In this document: positions 35,314-44,786 of the stretch, in pieces
Numbering within the stretch: the first letter of the stretch is position 1
How the letters are laid out: each line of letters opens with the position of its first letter
DNA from: an uncultured Lachnospiraceae bacterium
GTDB lineage: Bacteria; Bacillota; Clostridia; Lachnospirales; Lachnospiraceae
Direction: 5' to 3'
DNA: 64,000 nt
Assembly (NCBI GenBank): GCA_900548905.1
Contig: URMK01000034.1
Location: 6,114 to 70,113 of the forward strand
Notes under the pieces: generated by a model
Databases searched by the model: none
What the model was told of the DNA's origin: nothing
What the model saw: the letters and a program-made list of their open reading frames with translations, nothing else
Position numbers and translations under genes: made by a program

Positions 35314-36141
35314 ATGAGATTTATTATTTCACCGGCGAAGAAGATGAATGTGGATACGGATACGATGGAGATCGGAGGACTTCCGGTCTATTTGGAGAGA
35401 GCGGGAGCGCTTCTGGAATGGCTTAAAGGGAGGAAGCCGGCGGAACTAAAGGAGCTTTGGAAGTGTAATGATAAAATTACCGCTTTAAATTATGAAAGAA
35501 TACGGTCGATGGATCTGGAGAAGGGGCTGACACCGGCACTTTTGTCTTATGAGGGGATTCAGTACCAATATATGGCCCCGCGGGTTTTTGAGGACGGGGA
35601 ATGGGCTTATGTGCAGGAGCATGTGCGGATTCTTTCAGGGTTTTATGGGATTTTGAAACCGCTTGACGGTGTGGTGCCTTACCGGCTGGAGATGCAGGCC
35701 AAGGGGAATCCCGGAGGAGTTGGGAACCTGTATGATTTCTGGGGGGATTTGTTGTATGAGGAACTGGAACGGGAGACGGACTGTATCGTGAATCTGGCTT
35801 CCAGAGAGTATTCCCGGTGTGTGGAAGGCCGGATCGGGAAGGGTATGGAGTATATTACCTGTGTTTTCGGGGAAGAAAAAGAAGAAGGACGGAAGGCGGA
35901 AGGAAACGCGGGGGAAAAGAAGGGGCAGGGAATCCCGGTGATCCAGAAAGGGACACAGGCGAAGATGGCCCGGGGAGAGATGGTGCGGTTCGCCGCGGAT
36001 AAAAAGATCAGGGACTGGAGAAAGCTGAAGGATTTCTGCGGGCTTGGTTATACTTACAGGGAGGAATATTCTTCCGGGGATCAGCTGGTATTTGTAAAAA
36101 AGAAGGAGAACCGGGACAGCGGATGGGATACCGGTATTTGA
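35314..36141 (+). CDS. yaaA: YaaA-family peroxide stress protein
   Basis: 275 aa, UPF0246/YaaA family: MRFIISPAKKMNVDTD at the start, then FSGFYGILKPLDGVVPYRLE-like core (seen as LSGFYGILKPLDGVVPYRLE) and FWGDLL. E. coli YaaA lowers intracellular iron damage under peroxide and binds DNA. Compared with the family there is a Lys/Glu/Gly-rich insertion at about residues 190-215 (EEKEEGRKAEGNAGEKKGQG). The usual KxxRG-like segment MARGEMVRFAADKKI follows it. GGAAAGGAACGG is upstream. Confidence 0.88.
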   Translation: MRFIISPAKKMNVDTDTMEIGGLPVYLERAGALLEWLKGRKPAELKELWKCNDKITALNYERIRSMDLEKGLTPALLSYEGIQYQYMAPRVFEDGEWAYVQEHVRILSGFYGILKPLDGVVPYRLEMQAKGNPGGVGNLYDFWGDLLYEELERETDCIVNLASREYSRCVEGRIGKGMEYITCVFGEEKEEGRKAEGNAGEKKGQGIPVIQKGTQAKMARGEMVRFAADKKIRDWRKLKDFCGLGYTYREEYSSGDQLVFVKKKENRDSGWDTGI

Positions 36142-36201
36142 CAGCGGTACAAACAGGCATTAAACTAAACATATGGCAGAAGCGGGAAGGAAACGGAAAT
36201 C

Positions 36202-36786
36202 ATGTATGTAATAGCAGGTCTTGGAAATCCGAAGCGGGAGTATGAGAATACCCGGCATAATGTAGGATTTGATATGATAGATGCCCTGGCAGACAAATAT
36301 GGGATACGGGTGATTGAAAGGAAGCATAAGGCTCTGGTCGGCAGGGGATATATTGACGGGAGGAAGGCGGTGCTGGCAAAACCGCAGACTTTTATGAATC
36401 TGAGTGGTGAAAGCATCCGTGAGATCATAGATTATTATAAGGTAGATCCTCTGACGGAGCTGATCGTGGTATGTGATGATATCAGCCTGGATTTGGGACA
36501 GCTGCGTATCCGGAAAAAAGGAAGCGCCGGCGGACATAACGGTTTGAAAAATATTATTGCCCATCTGGGTACGGATGGTTTTGCGCGGATTAAGATGGGC
36601 GTGGGCAACAAGCCGGAGGGCTATGATCTGGCGGATTATGTGCTGGGGCATTTCACCGGGGGGGAACGTAAAGTTATGGACGAGTGCATCGCTCTGGCGG
36701 TGGAGGCTTCCGTCACTATGATGGAAAAGGGGCCGGACGAGGCCATGAACAGATTTAATGGAAAACGGGCAGGCGGGGAAAAGTAG
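36202..36786 (+). CDS. pth: peptidyl-tRNA hydrolase
   Basis: 194 aa. Cleaves peptidyl-tRNA released from stalled ribosomes. Seen: IAGLGNPKREYENTRHNVGF with catalytic H19, the conserved Asn in PQTFMNLSGES, the Asp in VCDDISLDLG and the basic loop RKKGSAGGHNGLKNI. Length is normal. The stop TAG is followed directly by the mfd start codon, so the two are in one operon, an order common in Firmicutes. Confidence 0.96.
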   Translation: MYVIAGLGNPKREYENTRHNVGFDMIDALADKYGIRVIERKHKALVGRGYIDGRKAVLAKPQTFMNLSGESIREIIDYYKVDPLTELIVVCDDISLDLGQLRIRKKGSAGGHNGLKNIIAHLGTDGFARIKMGVGNKPEGYDLADYVLGHFTGGERKVMDECIALAVEASVTMMEKGPDEAMNRFNGKRAGGEK

Positions 36787-39700
36787 ATGAATGCAATCAC
36801 AGCGCCGTTACGGGAACTGGCGGAATTTGAAGAAGGGCATGCACTCCTGAAAAAGCAGGGGGCCTGTATCGGATTTACAGGCTGCGTGGATTCGCAGAAA
36901 CTTCATATGGCATATGGACTAAGCGATGGTTTCCGGTATAAAATCATCGTTACTTTCAGTGATCTGAAGGCAAGGGAAATATTTGAGGATTATCAGTTTT
37001 ATGACAGGGATGTGACCTGGTATCCGGCCAAGGATCTGATTTTTTACCAGGCGGATATCCACGGGAACCAGCTTGTTACGGAACGGATGAAGGCGCTTCG
37101 TAAGATTATGGAAGGGAAACCGCTGACGGTCATCACTACCTTTGCGGCATTGATGTCCCCTCAGGTCCCTCTGGAGGAGATAGCCGCTTCCGTTATCCAC
37201 ATTGACGCGGACAGCAGCCTGGACGAAAGCGGGCTTGCCCGCAAGCTGTCTGAAATGGGATATGAGAAAAATTACCAGGTGGACGCACCGGGGCAGTTTT
37301 CCATCCGGGGCGGTATCATAGATATTTTTGATCTGACGGAAGAAAACCCGTACCGTATCGAGCTGTGGGGAGAAGAAGTGGAATCCATCCGCAGCTTCGA
37401 TCTGCTCAGCCAGCGGAGCGTGGAAAAGCTGGACGAGGTGGATATTTATCCGGCGACGGAGATGATGCTTTCCGCGGCGCAGAAGGAAAACGGGCTCCGG
37501 CTGATTGAAAAGGAAGCAAAGGAATTCGGGGATAAGCTGCAGGCATCCTTCCTGACGGAGGAGGCCCACCGGGTGAGGACCCAGGTAAAGGAACTGCGGG
37601 AGCAGGTATCGGAATTTTCCCAGATCACCAACCTGGAGAGCTATATCCGGTATTTTTATGAGGATACGGTTTCTTTCCTGCGCTTTTTCCCGGCGGGGGA
37701 AAGCTGCATCTTTATTGATGAGGCGCTTCGGGTGAAGGAGCATGCGCTGGCGGTAGAGATGGAATTCAGGGAAAGCATGGGGCACCGGCTGGAAAAGGGG
37801 TATATTCTTCCCCGGCAGGCGGATCTTTTATATGGCTGGGAGGAAACGGCGGGATTCCTTCAGAACGGCAGGACGGTGCTGCTCTCCTCCATGGACAGCA
37901 GGAATGCGCTGCTGAAGCCCCAGAGGAAGTTCGATGTCAATGTAAAAAGTATGTCTTCCTATAACAGCAGCTTTGACGCGCTGGTATCCGATTTGAAAAG
38001 ATATAAGAAAAACGGATACCGGGTGCTGCTGCTTTCCGGTTCCCGTACCAGAGCCAGGCGTCTGGCAGAGGACCTGCAGGAGCAGGGGCTGAACAGTTTC
38101 TATAGCGAGGACGGGGAACGGGAGGTAATCCCGGGAGAGGTGATGCTTTTTTACGGGCATGTGAAGAGAGGGTTTGAATATCCCCTCCTGAAGTTCGTGG
38201 TGATCACCGAAAGTGATATTTTCGGAGCACAGAAAAAAAAGAAAAAGCATAAGAAAAAATTCGAAGGACAGAAAATCAACGACTTTGCCGAGCTGCGTAT
38301 CGGTGATTATGTGGTGCATGAAAGCCATGGCCTGGGTATTTACCAGGGAATAGAAAAGGTGGAGGTGGAAAGGATTGTAAAGGATTACATCAAGATATCC
38401 TACCGGGACGGCGGGAACCTTTACGTGCTGGCTACCGGTCTGGATGTGATCCAGAAATACGCTTCCTCCGACGCGGCGAAAACGCCCAAGCTGAATAAGC
38501 TGGGAACCCAGGAATGGCACAGGACCAAATCCAAGGTGCGCAGCGCCGTGGATGAGGTGGCAAAGGATCTGGTGGAGCTGTATGCCGTAAGGCAGCAGCA
38601 GGAGGGCTATCCTTATTCCCAGGATACGGTGTGGCAGAAGGAATTCGAGGAATGTTTTCCTTTTGAGGAGACGGATGATCAGCTGGCCGCTATTGCCGCT
38701 ACCAAGGAGGATATGGAAAGCTACCGTATCATGGACCGTCTGATATGCGGGGATGTGGGTTACGGAAAAACGGAAATCGCCATCCGGGCGGCATTTAAGG
38801 CCATACAGGACGGGAAGCAGGTGGCTTTTCTGGTACCCACCACGATTCTGGCCCAGCAGCATTATAATACCTTTGCCCAGAGGATGAAGGATTTCCCGGT
38901 ACGGATCGATTTGATGTCCCGTTTCCGGACGCCGTCGGAGCAAAAGAAAACCGTGGAGGATCTGCGCAAGGGCCAGGTGGATATTGTTATCGGAACCCAT
39001 CGGATCCTGTCGTCCGATATCCAGTTTAAGGATCTGGGGCTTTTGATCATCGATGAGGAGCAGCGCTTCGGCGTCACCCATAAGGAAAAAATAAAGAAAA
39101 TCAAGGATAACGTGGATGTGCTTACCCTGACCGCCACGCCTATCCCCAGGACCCTGCACATGTCCCTGGTGGGCATCCGGGATATGAGCGTCCTGGAGGA
39201 ACCGCCCAGTGACAGGCTTCCCATCCAGACCTTTGTCTGTGAATATAATGAAGAAATGGTGCGGGAGGCTGTTGTCAGGGAGCTTACCCGGGGCGGGCAG
39301 GTATATTATGTATATAACCGGGTCCAGACAATTGCGGATGTGGCCGTTGTCCTGCAGGAGCTGGTTCCGGAAGCGACCGTGGCGTTTGCCCACGGGCAGA
39401 TGAAGGAGCATGAGCTGGAACGGATCATGTATGATTTCATCAACGGGGAAATTGATGTGCTGGTGGCGACCACCATCATCGAAACCGGTCTGGATATCTC
39501 CAATGTGAATACCATGATCATCCACGATGCGGATCAGCTGGGGCTTTCCCAGCTTTATCAGCTGAGAGGGCGGGTAGGGCGATCCAACCGGACCTCCTAT
39601 GCCTTCCTGATGTATAAACGGGATAAGATGCTCAAGGAAATTGCGGAAAAAAGGCTCTCTGCCATCCGGGAATTTACCGATCTTGGCAGCGGTTTTAAAA

Positions 39701-40317
39701 TTGCCATGCGGGATCTGGAAATCAGGGGGGCGGGCAATCTTCTGGGACGAAAGCAGCACGGGCATATGGAAGCGGTAGGCTATGATCTGTACTGCAAAAT
39801 GCTCAATGAAGCCGTGAAGAACCTGAAAGGGGAGAAGAGTATCGTGGATTTCACCACCACCGTGGAACTGGAGGCGGATGCCTTTATCCCTCCTTCCTAT
39901 ATTGTGAACGAACAGCAGAAGCTGGATATTTACAAGCGGATTGCCGGTGTGGAAACCCATGCCGAAAGTGAAGATATGAAGGAAGAGCTGCTGGATCGGT
40001 TCGGAGAGGTTCCCAAGTCGGTGGAGAACCTGCTGCGTATTGCCCTGATCCGGGTGCTGGCCCATGAACTGTATATCACGGAGGTCAAGGGAAGAAACGG
40101 GGAATTAAAGCTTACCATGCGTCCGGATGCCGCCATAAGGGTGGAAAATATCCCGACAATCCTGGAAAAGCATAAAAAGAAACTCACCTTCAGCGCCAGG
40201 GGGACGCCGGTTTTCTTATACCGTTACAAGAAATGCGGCGTTGTGGAAAAGGATGCAGAAAACCTGATACGGCTTACCGAAGAGCTGCTGGGGGATATGA
40301 TGCAGATTCTGACCTGA
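36787..40317 (+). CDS. mfd: transcription-repair coupling factor
   Basis: 1176 aa. Removes RNA polymerase stalled at DNA damage and recruits UvrA. The N-terminal UvrB-like domains (FSIRGGIIDIFDL), the RNA polymerase interaction domain (about 500-560; IGDYVVHESHGLGIYQGIEK), and the superfamily 2 translocase are all there: Walker A GDVGYGKT (655-662), DEEQRFGVTHK, TATPIPRTLHM, then QLRGRVGRSNR. The C-terminal TRCF domain follows. The ATG follows the pth stop without a gap. No damage seen. Confidence 0.97.
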   Translation: MNAITAPLRELAEFEEGHALLKKQGACIGFTGCVDSQKLHMAYGLSDGFRYKIIVTFSDLKAREIFEDYQFYDRDVTWYPAKDLIFYQADIHGNQLVTERMKALRKIMEGKPLTVITTFAALMSPQVPLEEIAASVIHIDADSSLDESGLARKLSEMGYEKNYQVDAPGQFSIRGGIIDIFDLTEENPYRIELWGEEVESIRSFDLLSQRSVEKLDEVDIYPATEMMLSAAQKENGLRLIEKEAKEFGDKLQASFLTEEAHRVRTQVKELREQVSEFSQITNLESYIRYFYEDTVSFLRFFPAGESCIFIDEALRVKEHALAVEMEFRESMGHRLEKGYILPRQADLLYGWEETAGFLQNGRTVLLSSMDSRNALLKPQRKFDVNVKSMSSYNSSFDALVSDLKRYKKNGYRVLLLSGSRTRARRLAEDLQEQGLNSFYSEDGEREVIPGEVMLFYGHVKRGFEYPLLKFVVITESDIFGAQKKKKKHKKKFEGQKINDFAELRIGDYVVHESHGLGIYQGIEKVEVERIVKDYIKISYRDGGNLYVLATGLDVIQKYASSDAAKTPKLNKLGTQEWHRTKSKVRSAVDEVAKDLVELYAVRQQQEGYPYSQDTVWQKEFEECFPFEETDDQLAAIAATKEDMESYRIMDRLICGDVGYGKTEIAIRAAFKAIQDGKQVAFLVPTTILAQQHYNTFAQRMKDFPVRIDLMSRFRTPSEQKKTVEDLRKGQVDIVIGTHRILSSDIQFKDLGLLIIDEEQRFGVTHKEKIKKIKDNVDVLTLTATPIPRTLHMSLVGIRDMSVLEEPPSDRLPIQTFVCEYNEEMVREAVVRELTRGGQVYYVYNRVQTIADVAVVLQELVPEATVAFAHGQMKEHELERIMYDFINGEIDVLVATTIIETGLDISNVNTMIIHDADQLGLSQLYQLRGRVGRSNRTSYAFLMYKRDKMLKEIAEKRLSAIREFTDLGSGFKIAMRDLEIRGAGNLLGRKQHGHMEAVGYDLYCKMLNEAVKNLKGEKSIVDFTTTVELEADAFIPPSYIVNEQQKLDIYKRIAGVETHAESEDMKEELLDRFGEVPKSVENLLRIALIRVLAHELYITEVKGRNGELKLTMRPDAAIRVENIPTILEKHKKKLTFSARGTPVFLYRYKKCGVVEKDAENLIRLTEELLGDMMQILT

Positions 40318-40385
40318 TGAAGCATGTTTCCATTCCCGGGGAACGGGAGACGGTCGGCAGCAGATAAAACAAAACGAAAGGGTAA

Positions 40386-40417
40386 GGTAACGGTTCAGTT
40401 CGGTCTGAAGTGTTGCC
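40386..40417. repeat. dispersed palindrome copy e
   Basis: GGTAACGGTTCAG (40386-40398) against CTGAAGTGTTGCC (40405-40417): 10 of 13 positions pair, loop TTCGGT. It lies between mfd and the amidase gene, directly before its ribosome site. Confidence 0.6.
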
Positions 40418-40430
40418 GAGGAGGATTGGC

Positions 40431-40955
40431 ATGAAAAAGGTACTTGTCGTAGTTGACATGCAGAATGATTTTATTGACGGCTCTCTGGGGACCGCGCAGG
40501 CGCAGGGAATTGTGGACAAGGTAATCGGTAAAATCAAATCGTATCCGGCAGATTGTATTTATGCCACCAGAGATACGCACGGAGAGGATTACCTTGCGAG
40601 CAGCGAAGGAAAGAACCTTCCGGTGGTACATTGCGTAAAGGGGAGCAGAGGATGGGAAATCCGTTCCGAAATCGCGGAGGCTATGCCGGAGGCGGTAATT
40701 GTAGATAAGCCTTCCTTTGGATCCATGGATCTGGTAAAGCTTCTGTGCACGGAAAATGAAAAAGAGGAACTGGCAATCGAACTGGTGGGACTCTGTACGG
40801 ATATCTGCGTGGTATCCAACGCCATCCTGCTTAAAAGCTTTCTGCCGGAAAACCGTATCATCGTGGATGCCGCCTGCTGTGCAGGAGTGACGCCGGAAAG
40901 CCATGAAGCGGCGCTTCTTACCATGAAAATGTGCCAGATCATGGTGGAAGGATAA
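40431..40955 (+). CDS. isochorismatase-family cysteine amidase (nicotinamidase-like)
   Basis: 174 aa. The catalytic triad of the family is visible: D9 in VVVDMQNDF, K93 in VDKPSFGSMD and C126 in LCTDICVVSN. The residues around the Cys (TDICV) resemble nicotinamidases, but metal-binding His residues are not clear, so the substrate is open. ATG 40431 has GAGGAGG upstream; the frame is open to 40410. lrgA begins eight bases after the stop, so the three genes probably form an operon. Confidence 0.85.
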   Translation: MKKVLVVVDMQNDFIDGSLGTAQAQGIVDKVIGKIKSYPADCIYATRDTHGEDYLASSEGKNLPVVHCVKGSRGWEIRSEIAEAMPEAVIVDKPSFGSMDLVKLLCTENEKEELAIELVGLCTDICVVSNAILLKSFLPENRIIVDAACCAGVTPESHEAALLTMKMCQIMVEG

Positions 40956-40963
40956 GAAAAGCG

Positions 40964-41338
40964 ATGAAAATCATATATCAGATCGGTATTATTTTTTCTA
41001 TATGCTGGGTGAGCCAGATTGTGGAGGCGCTGCTTCCCTTTGCTTTTCCGGCGAGCGTGATAGGAATGGTGCTGTTGTTTGTGCTGCTGGCCTTCAGGGT
41101 GCTGAAGGTGGAGCATATCCGGGAAAAATCGGATTTCCTGTTGGCGAATATGGCCTTTTTCTTTGTGCCCGCCGGCGTGAGCATCATCAATTATTTTGAG
41201 GTGCTTCAAAGCACGGTGTGGAAGCTTCTGATCATCTGCCTGCTCACCACCATTCTCACTTTTGCGGCCACAGCCGGGAGCATTCGGCTGACTCTGAAGC
41301 TGATGGCTTTAAGAAAAGGGGGAAACGGAAATGGCTGA
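40964..41338 (+). CDS. lrgA: LrgA/CidA family membrane protein
   Basis: 124 aa with four hydrophobic helices (IYQIGIIFSICWVSQIVEAL, FPASVIGMVLLFVLLAF, then ANMAFFFVPAGVSIINYF). LrgA and CidA are holin-like proteins connected with autolysis control and, more recently, pyruvate or overflow-metabolite transport. ATG 40964 is used because the conserved region starts there; the frame is open to 40931 inside the previous gene. The ribosome site is weak (GGAAGGATAAG). lrgB overlaps the end by eight bases. Confidence 0.9.
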   Translation: MKIIYQIGIIFSICWVSQIVEALLPFAFPASVIGMVLLFVLLAFRVLKVEHIREKSDFLLANMAFFFVPAGVSIINYFEVLQSTVWKLLIICLLTTILTFAATAGSIRLTLKLMALRKGGNGNG

Positions 41339-42011
41339 ACTGACATCCTCCCCCTTTTTCGGCATAGCTCTGAGCATTCTGGCTTTTTCTATCGGTGTGC
41401 GGATTCAGAAAAAAACAGGGCTTGTGGTGTGTAATCCGCTGATAATTGCCATTGTTCTGGTTATCGGCGTGCTGCTCTTGTTCCGGATTCCTTATGAGGC
41501 TTATAATGAAGGCGGGAGTATTATCAACATGTTCCTTGCACCGGCTACAAGCTGTCTGGCAGTTTCCATTTATACAAGGGTGGAGCTGCTGAAGAAGAAC
41601 TGGCTTCCCATTCTGGTGGGCTGTACGGTGGGCGCCCTCACTTCCATGGGAAGTGTCTATCTGCTGTGCCGGCTTTTTGGCCTGGATGAGGCGCTGACCA
41701 ACTCCCTTATCCCCAAATCGGTGACAACCCCCATTGCGGTGGGGATTTCCGAAAGCCATGGGGGAATGGTGCCGGTCACGGTGGTTGCGGTAATCATAAC
41801 AGGGATTATGGGCAGTATCCTGGCCCCCTGGCTGATCCGTGTTTTCCGGGTTACGGACTCCATGACCGCGGGGCTGGCTATCGGAGCCTGTAGCCATGCG
41901 GTAGGTACCTCCAAGGCTATTGAGCTGGGGGAAACCGAAGGGGCTATGAGCGGTCTTGCCATTGGCATCTGCGGGATACTGACGGTACTGTTTTCTTTGA
42001 TTATGGGGTGA
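41331..42011 (+). CDS. lrgB: LrgB family membrane protein
   Basis: 226 aa, about six to seven hydrophobic helices. Family segments are seen in FLAPATSCLAVSIYTRVELL, SLIPKSVTTPIAVGISESHG and CSHAVGTSKAIELGE. LrgB works with LrgA; in Bacillus the related PftAB pair transports pyruvate. The gene overlaps lrgA by eight bases. It ends two bases from the 3' end of the convergent GH2 gene, leaving no room for a separate terminator. Confidence 0.92.
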   Translation: MAELTSSPFFGIALSILAFSIGVRIQKKTGLVVCNPLIIAIVLVIGVLLLFRIPYEAYNEGGSIINMFLAPATSCLAVSIYTRVELLKKNWLPILVGCTVGALTSMGSVYLLCRLFGLDEALTNSLIPKSVTTPIAVGISESHGGMVPVTVVAVIITGIMGSILAPWLIRVFRVTDSMTAGLAIGACSHAVGTSKAIELGETEGAMSGLAIGICGILTVLFSLIMG

Positions 42012-42013
42012 TT

Positions 42014-44506
42014 TTAAACCGTGGTTATTTCAACAGTCCTGGTTTCACAGCCTTCGGAGGTTAAGGTTACTTTTATGATACCTTTTTCATATCCGGCCCT
42101 GACGGCGGCCAGAAGATAGCCGTCATAGGAGGTCCAGACAGGATTGTCATAGCGGTTCAGGGTCTGGGGATCCGCACTGCCGAAGCCCTGGAGCGTTCCG
42201 CAGCCTTGTACCTGAATGGTTACCTCTTTTTCTATATTCAGGTTTATGCGGCCGCAGGCGTCCCGGAAGCAGACGGTGAGATAGGACAGGTCGGCACCGT
42301 CCGCTTTTATCTGTGTGCGATCACAGGAAATATCCATCTCCACCCGGGAATCGGCGGTCTGCAGGAAACAGCTTCCGGTTTCCCTGCCGTCTTTGTAGCT
42401 GATTGCCTTCAGCTCACCCGGCTGATAAGGAACCTCAAAGGTAGCCATAAAGGCATCGCCCACCGCTTTCTTTCCAAGGGAGGACCCGTTTAAAAAGAGC
42501 TCGGCTTCCTCCGCGTCGGCATAGATGTCTACGTAAGCGGTTTGTCCCTCGTATCCCGGCCATGTCCAGCTGGCGATATTATCCTTCCACATCCAGGGCG
42601 TCAGGGAGGATTTCTGCCCGTTCCGGTTCATGCGCAGGACGGCCAGATAAGGATTTTTGCGAAGGCCGAATACGATTTCACGAAGATAGCTGATAGGCCT
42701 TCGGTAGCCTGTAATATCGATATCTCCTATGTAGGCGATGCTGTCCGGCCAGTGGGAGGTGAAGTTTTGTGTGCCGTCATAATAGAAAATACCGCAGCCG
42801 GCTTCCCCGAGATAATCATAGCCGGTCCAGGTCATATCTCCGATGACATTGTCATTCTTTTTCACCACATCCCATAAACGGACGATATCTCCGGGGAAGG
42901 TTTCGCTGCCGATCACCACGCGGTTGGGATGGAATTCCTTCTCCGCCGCATGGAGTGCCGTCAGATAGTTATAGCCGGTGATATCCATACCGGACGCGGT
43001 TTCCTCCAAAAGGCCGGAAAGGACGGGGCTGGTTGCCATCCGGTCGGCAAGAGGCCCGGAAAGAACCGCCATCATGCCGTTTAGCGCGTCCGCCCCGCCT
43101 TCTGTCCTGTCGTCTCCCGTCTCTTTATTCCCGAGAGAAGCGGCCATTTGCGCCATCTGCTCCTTTCCAAGGATATCGGCCATAATTTCACCCATATGGG
43201 GCGCACCCGCAAGCAGGCCGTTTATGGCATTGGTGGTATAGCGGGAATCATCCAGCTCTTTGAATTTGTTGTTTATCCTTCGGTTAAGCTGCGCCCCTTT
43301 TGCAGTGCCGGCCTCGGGGATTTCATTTCCCATACTGTACATCAGGACACAGGGATGGTTAAAGTCCTTGTCAACCATGCGTTCCACATCCTTTTCCCAG
43401 AAGTAGGGAAACTGCTGAGAATAATCGTTCGCATTTTTGGAGCGGGTCCACATGTCGGAAAGCTCATCCATGACGTACATACCTATCCGGTCGCAGGCGT
43501 CCAGCATAGCCTTGCTCATGGGATGATGGGCGCTTCGGATACAGTTGAAGCCCGCCGCCTTCAATTGTTCGCAGCGGCGTTCTTCCGCCCGTTCCAGCGT
43601 GGCGGCGCCGAGGATTCCGTTATCGTGGTGAATGCAGGTGCCGCGAAGCTTTACGCTTTTCCCGTTGACACAGAGTCCCTGTGCGGCGGAAAGACGCAGG
43701 GTGCGGATACCGAAGGAAACAACAGCCTCGTCCGCCGCCGCGCCGTTGTCCGTGACCGTTACCCGGCAGGTATAAAGGTTGGGGGTATCACAATCCCAGA
43801 GAAGCGGATTTTTAACCGCCATCCGCTGCCTGGATAGTTCACAGGTATGGGGAAAAGAGGTGACGGGTATCCGATCCGATGCCACTATATTTCCGCTGCC
43901 GTCCGTAATTTCGGTATGGAGCATGACCTTTTTCGTAAACGTCCCCGCATTTTCCAGCGAAGTATTAACGATAATGACCGCATAGTCCCCGTCCGCATCC
44001 GGGGTAGATACCTTGAGCCCGTCCGCCTTCAGATGGACCGGTCCGCCGAGAAGAAGGCTGACGTTCCGGTAAATGCCGCCGCCGCTGTACCATCTGCTGG
44101 TCTGTTCCTGATTATTGGCAATCACTTTGATTTCGTTTGTTTCCCCATAGCGCAGGAAATCTTCACAGGCCACATAGAAATTGGTATAGCCGTAAGGATG
44201 GCCTCCTGCATAATCCCCGTTTATGTAAACACGGGCATTGGCGTAAACACCCTCAAATTCCAGAGTCACGGAGTTCCCCTCCCAGGCGGCGGGAACGTCC
44301 AGCTGCCTGGTATAGGTATACACATTTCCCGGGTAAAAGCCGGTCTGGCTTCCGTTTTTCGTGTCGGGAGACCTTTTTTCATGAATCATGGCATCGTGGG
44401 GAAGATGAACGGTTACGGCGTTGGGATCCCCGCCCCGCAGCATGCTCATCAGCCCGTTTTCCCCGGATGTGACTATCCAGTTATCATTCAATTTTTTCCG
44501 TATCAT
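42014..44506 (-). CDS. glycoside hydrolase family 2 (beta-galactosidase-like)
   Basis: 830 aa without signal peptide, so probably cytoplasmic. Order: jelly-roll sugar-binding domain (1-170, GFYPGNVYTYTRQLDVP), immunoglobulin-like domain, TIM barrel (about 270-560) and a C-terminal beta region with a DUF4982-like segment (SWTWPGYEGQTAYVDIYADA) and an invasin-like end. The acid/base is E395 in SMGNEIPE, the nucleophile E535 in IGSETFPG. Substrate could be a beta-galactoside, beta-glucuronide or similar. Convergent with lrgB; divergent from the AraC regulator that may control it. Confidence 0.9.
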   Translation of the reverse strand: MIRKKLNDNWIVTSGENGLMSMLRGGDPNAVTVHLPHDAMIHEKRSPDTKNGSQTGFYPGNVYTYTRQLDVPAAWEGNSVTLEFEGVYANARVYINGDYAGGHPYGYTNFYVACEDFLRYGETNEIKVIANNQEQTSRWYSGGGIYRNVSLLLGGPVHLKADGLKVSTPDADGDYAVIIVNTSLENAGTFTKKVMLHTEITDGSGNIVASDRIPVTSFPHTCELSRQRMAVKNPLLWDCDTPNLYTCRVTVTDNGAAADEAVVSFGIRTLRLSAAQGLCVNGKSVKLRGTCIHHDNGILGAATLERAEERRCEQLKAAGFNCIRSAHHPMSKAMLDACDRIGMYVMDELSDMWTRSKNANDYSQQFPYFWEKDVERMVDKDFNHPCVLMYSMGNEIPEAGTAKGAQLNRRINNKFKELDDSRYTTNAINGLLAGAPHMGEIMADILGKEQMAQMAASLGNKETGDDRTEGGADALNGMMAVLSGPLADRMATSPVLSGLLEETASGMDITGYNYLTALHAAEKEFHPNRVVIGSETFPGDIVRLWDVVKKNDNVIGDMTWTGYDYLGEAGCGIFYYDGTQNFTSHWPDSIAYIGDIDITGYRRPISYLREIVFGLRKNPYLAVLRMNRNGQKSSLTPWMWKDNIASWTWPGYEGQTAYVDIYADAEEAELFLNGSSLGKKAVGDAFMATFEVPYQPGELKAISYKDGRETGSCFLQTADSRVEMDISCDRTQIKADGADLSYLTVCFRDACGRINLNIEKEVTIQVQGCGTLQGFGSADPQTLNRYDNPVWTSYDGYLLAAVRAGYEKGIIKVTLTSEGCETRTVEITTV

Positions 44507-44599
44507 GGCACCTCTTTCCCGGCCACGGCTTCTGTATCTTGCTCATGTCCACAGTAACCGTTTCCTTTTGTTTGTTGAAATGTTATACGATATACATAA

Positions 44600-44628
44600 A
44601 GTATAGGATAGAATTATAAAATTAACAA
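44600..44628 (-). promoter_or_regulatory. GH2 promoter
   Basis: Minus strand TTGTTA (44628-44623), 17-base spacer, TATACT (44605-44600). The gap up to the AraC gene also holds the palindrome GATAATTATC (near 44662), a possible regulator site. A plus-strand promoter for the AraC gene is not clear. Confidence 0.65.
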
Positions 44629-44786
44629 TGTATATGCACATAAAAGTCCGTTTTTGATAGTGATAATTATCTTAAATGACAACAAAAGGAAAACGGGAGT
44701 GCTATACTTCTTGTATAAGATGACGACCAACTTATGGTATGCTCCGCAAACCATCCTTCATGTTTACTACAAGAAAAGGAGGGGAT

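Noticed and set aside
37828..40065. A 745-codon open frame antisense to mfd
   Set aside because: It mirrors the mfd reading frame, has no ribosome site and its product is His/Leu-rich as expected of antisense shadows.
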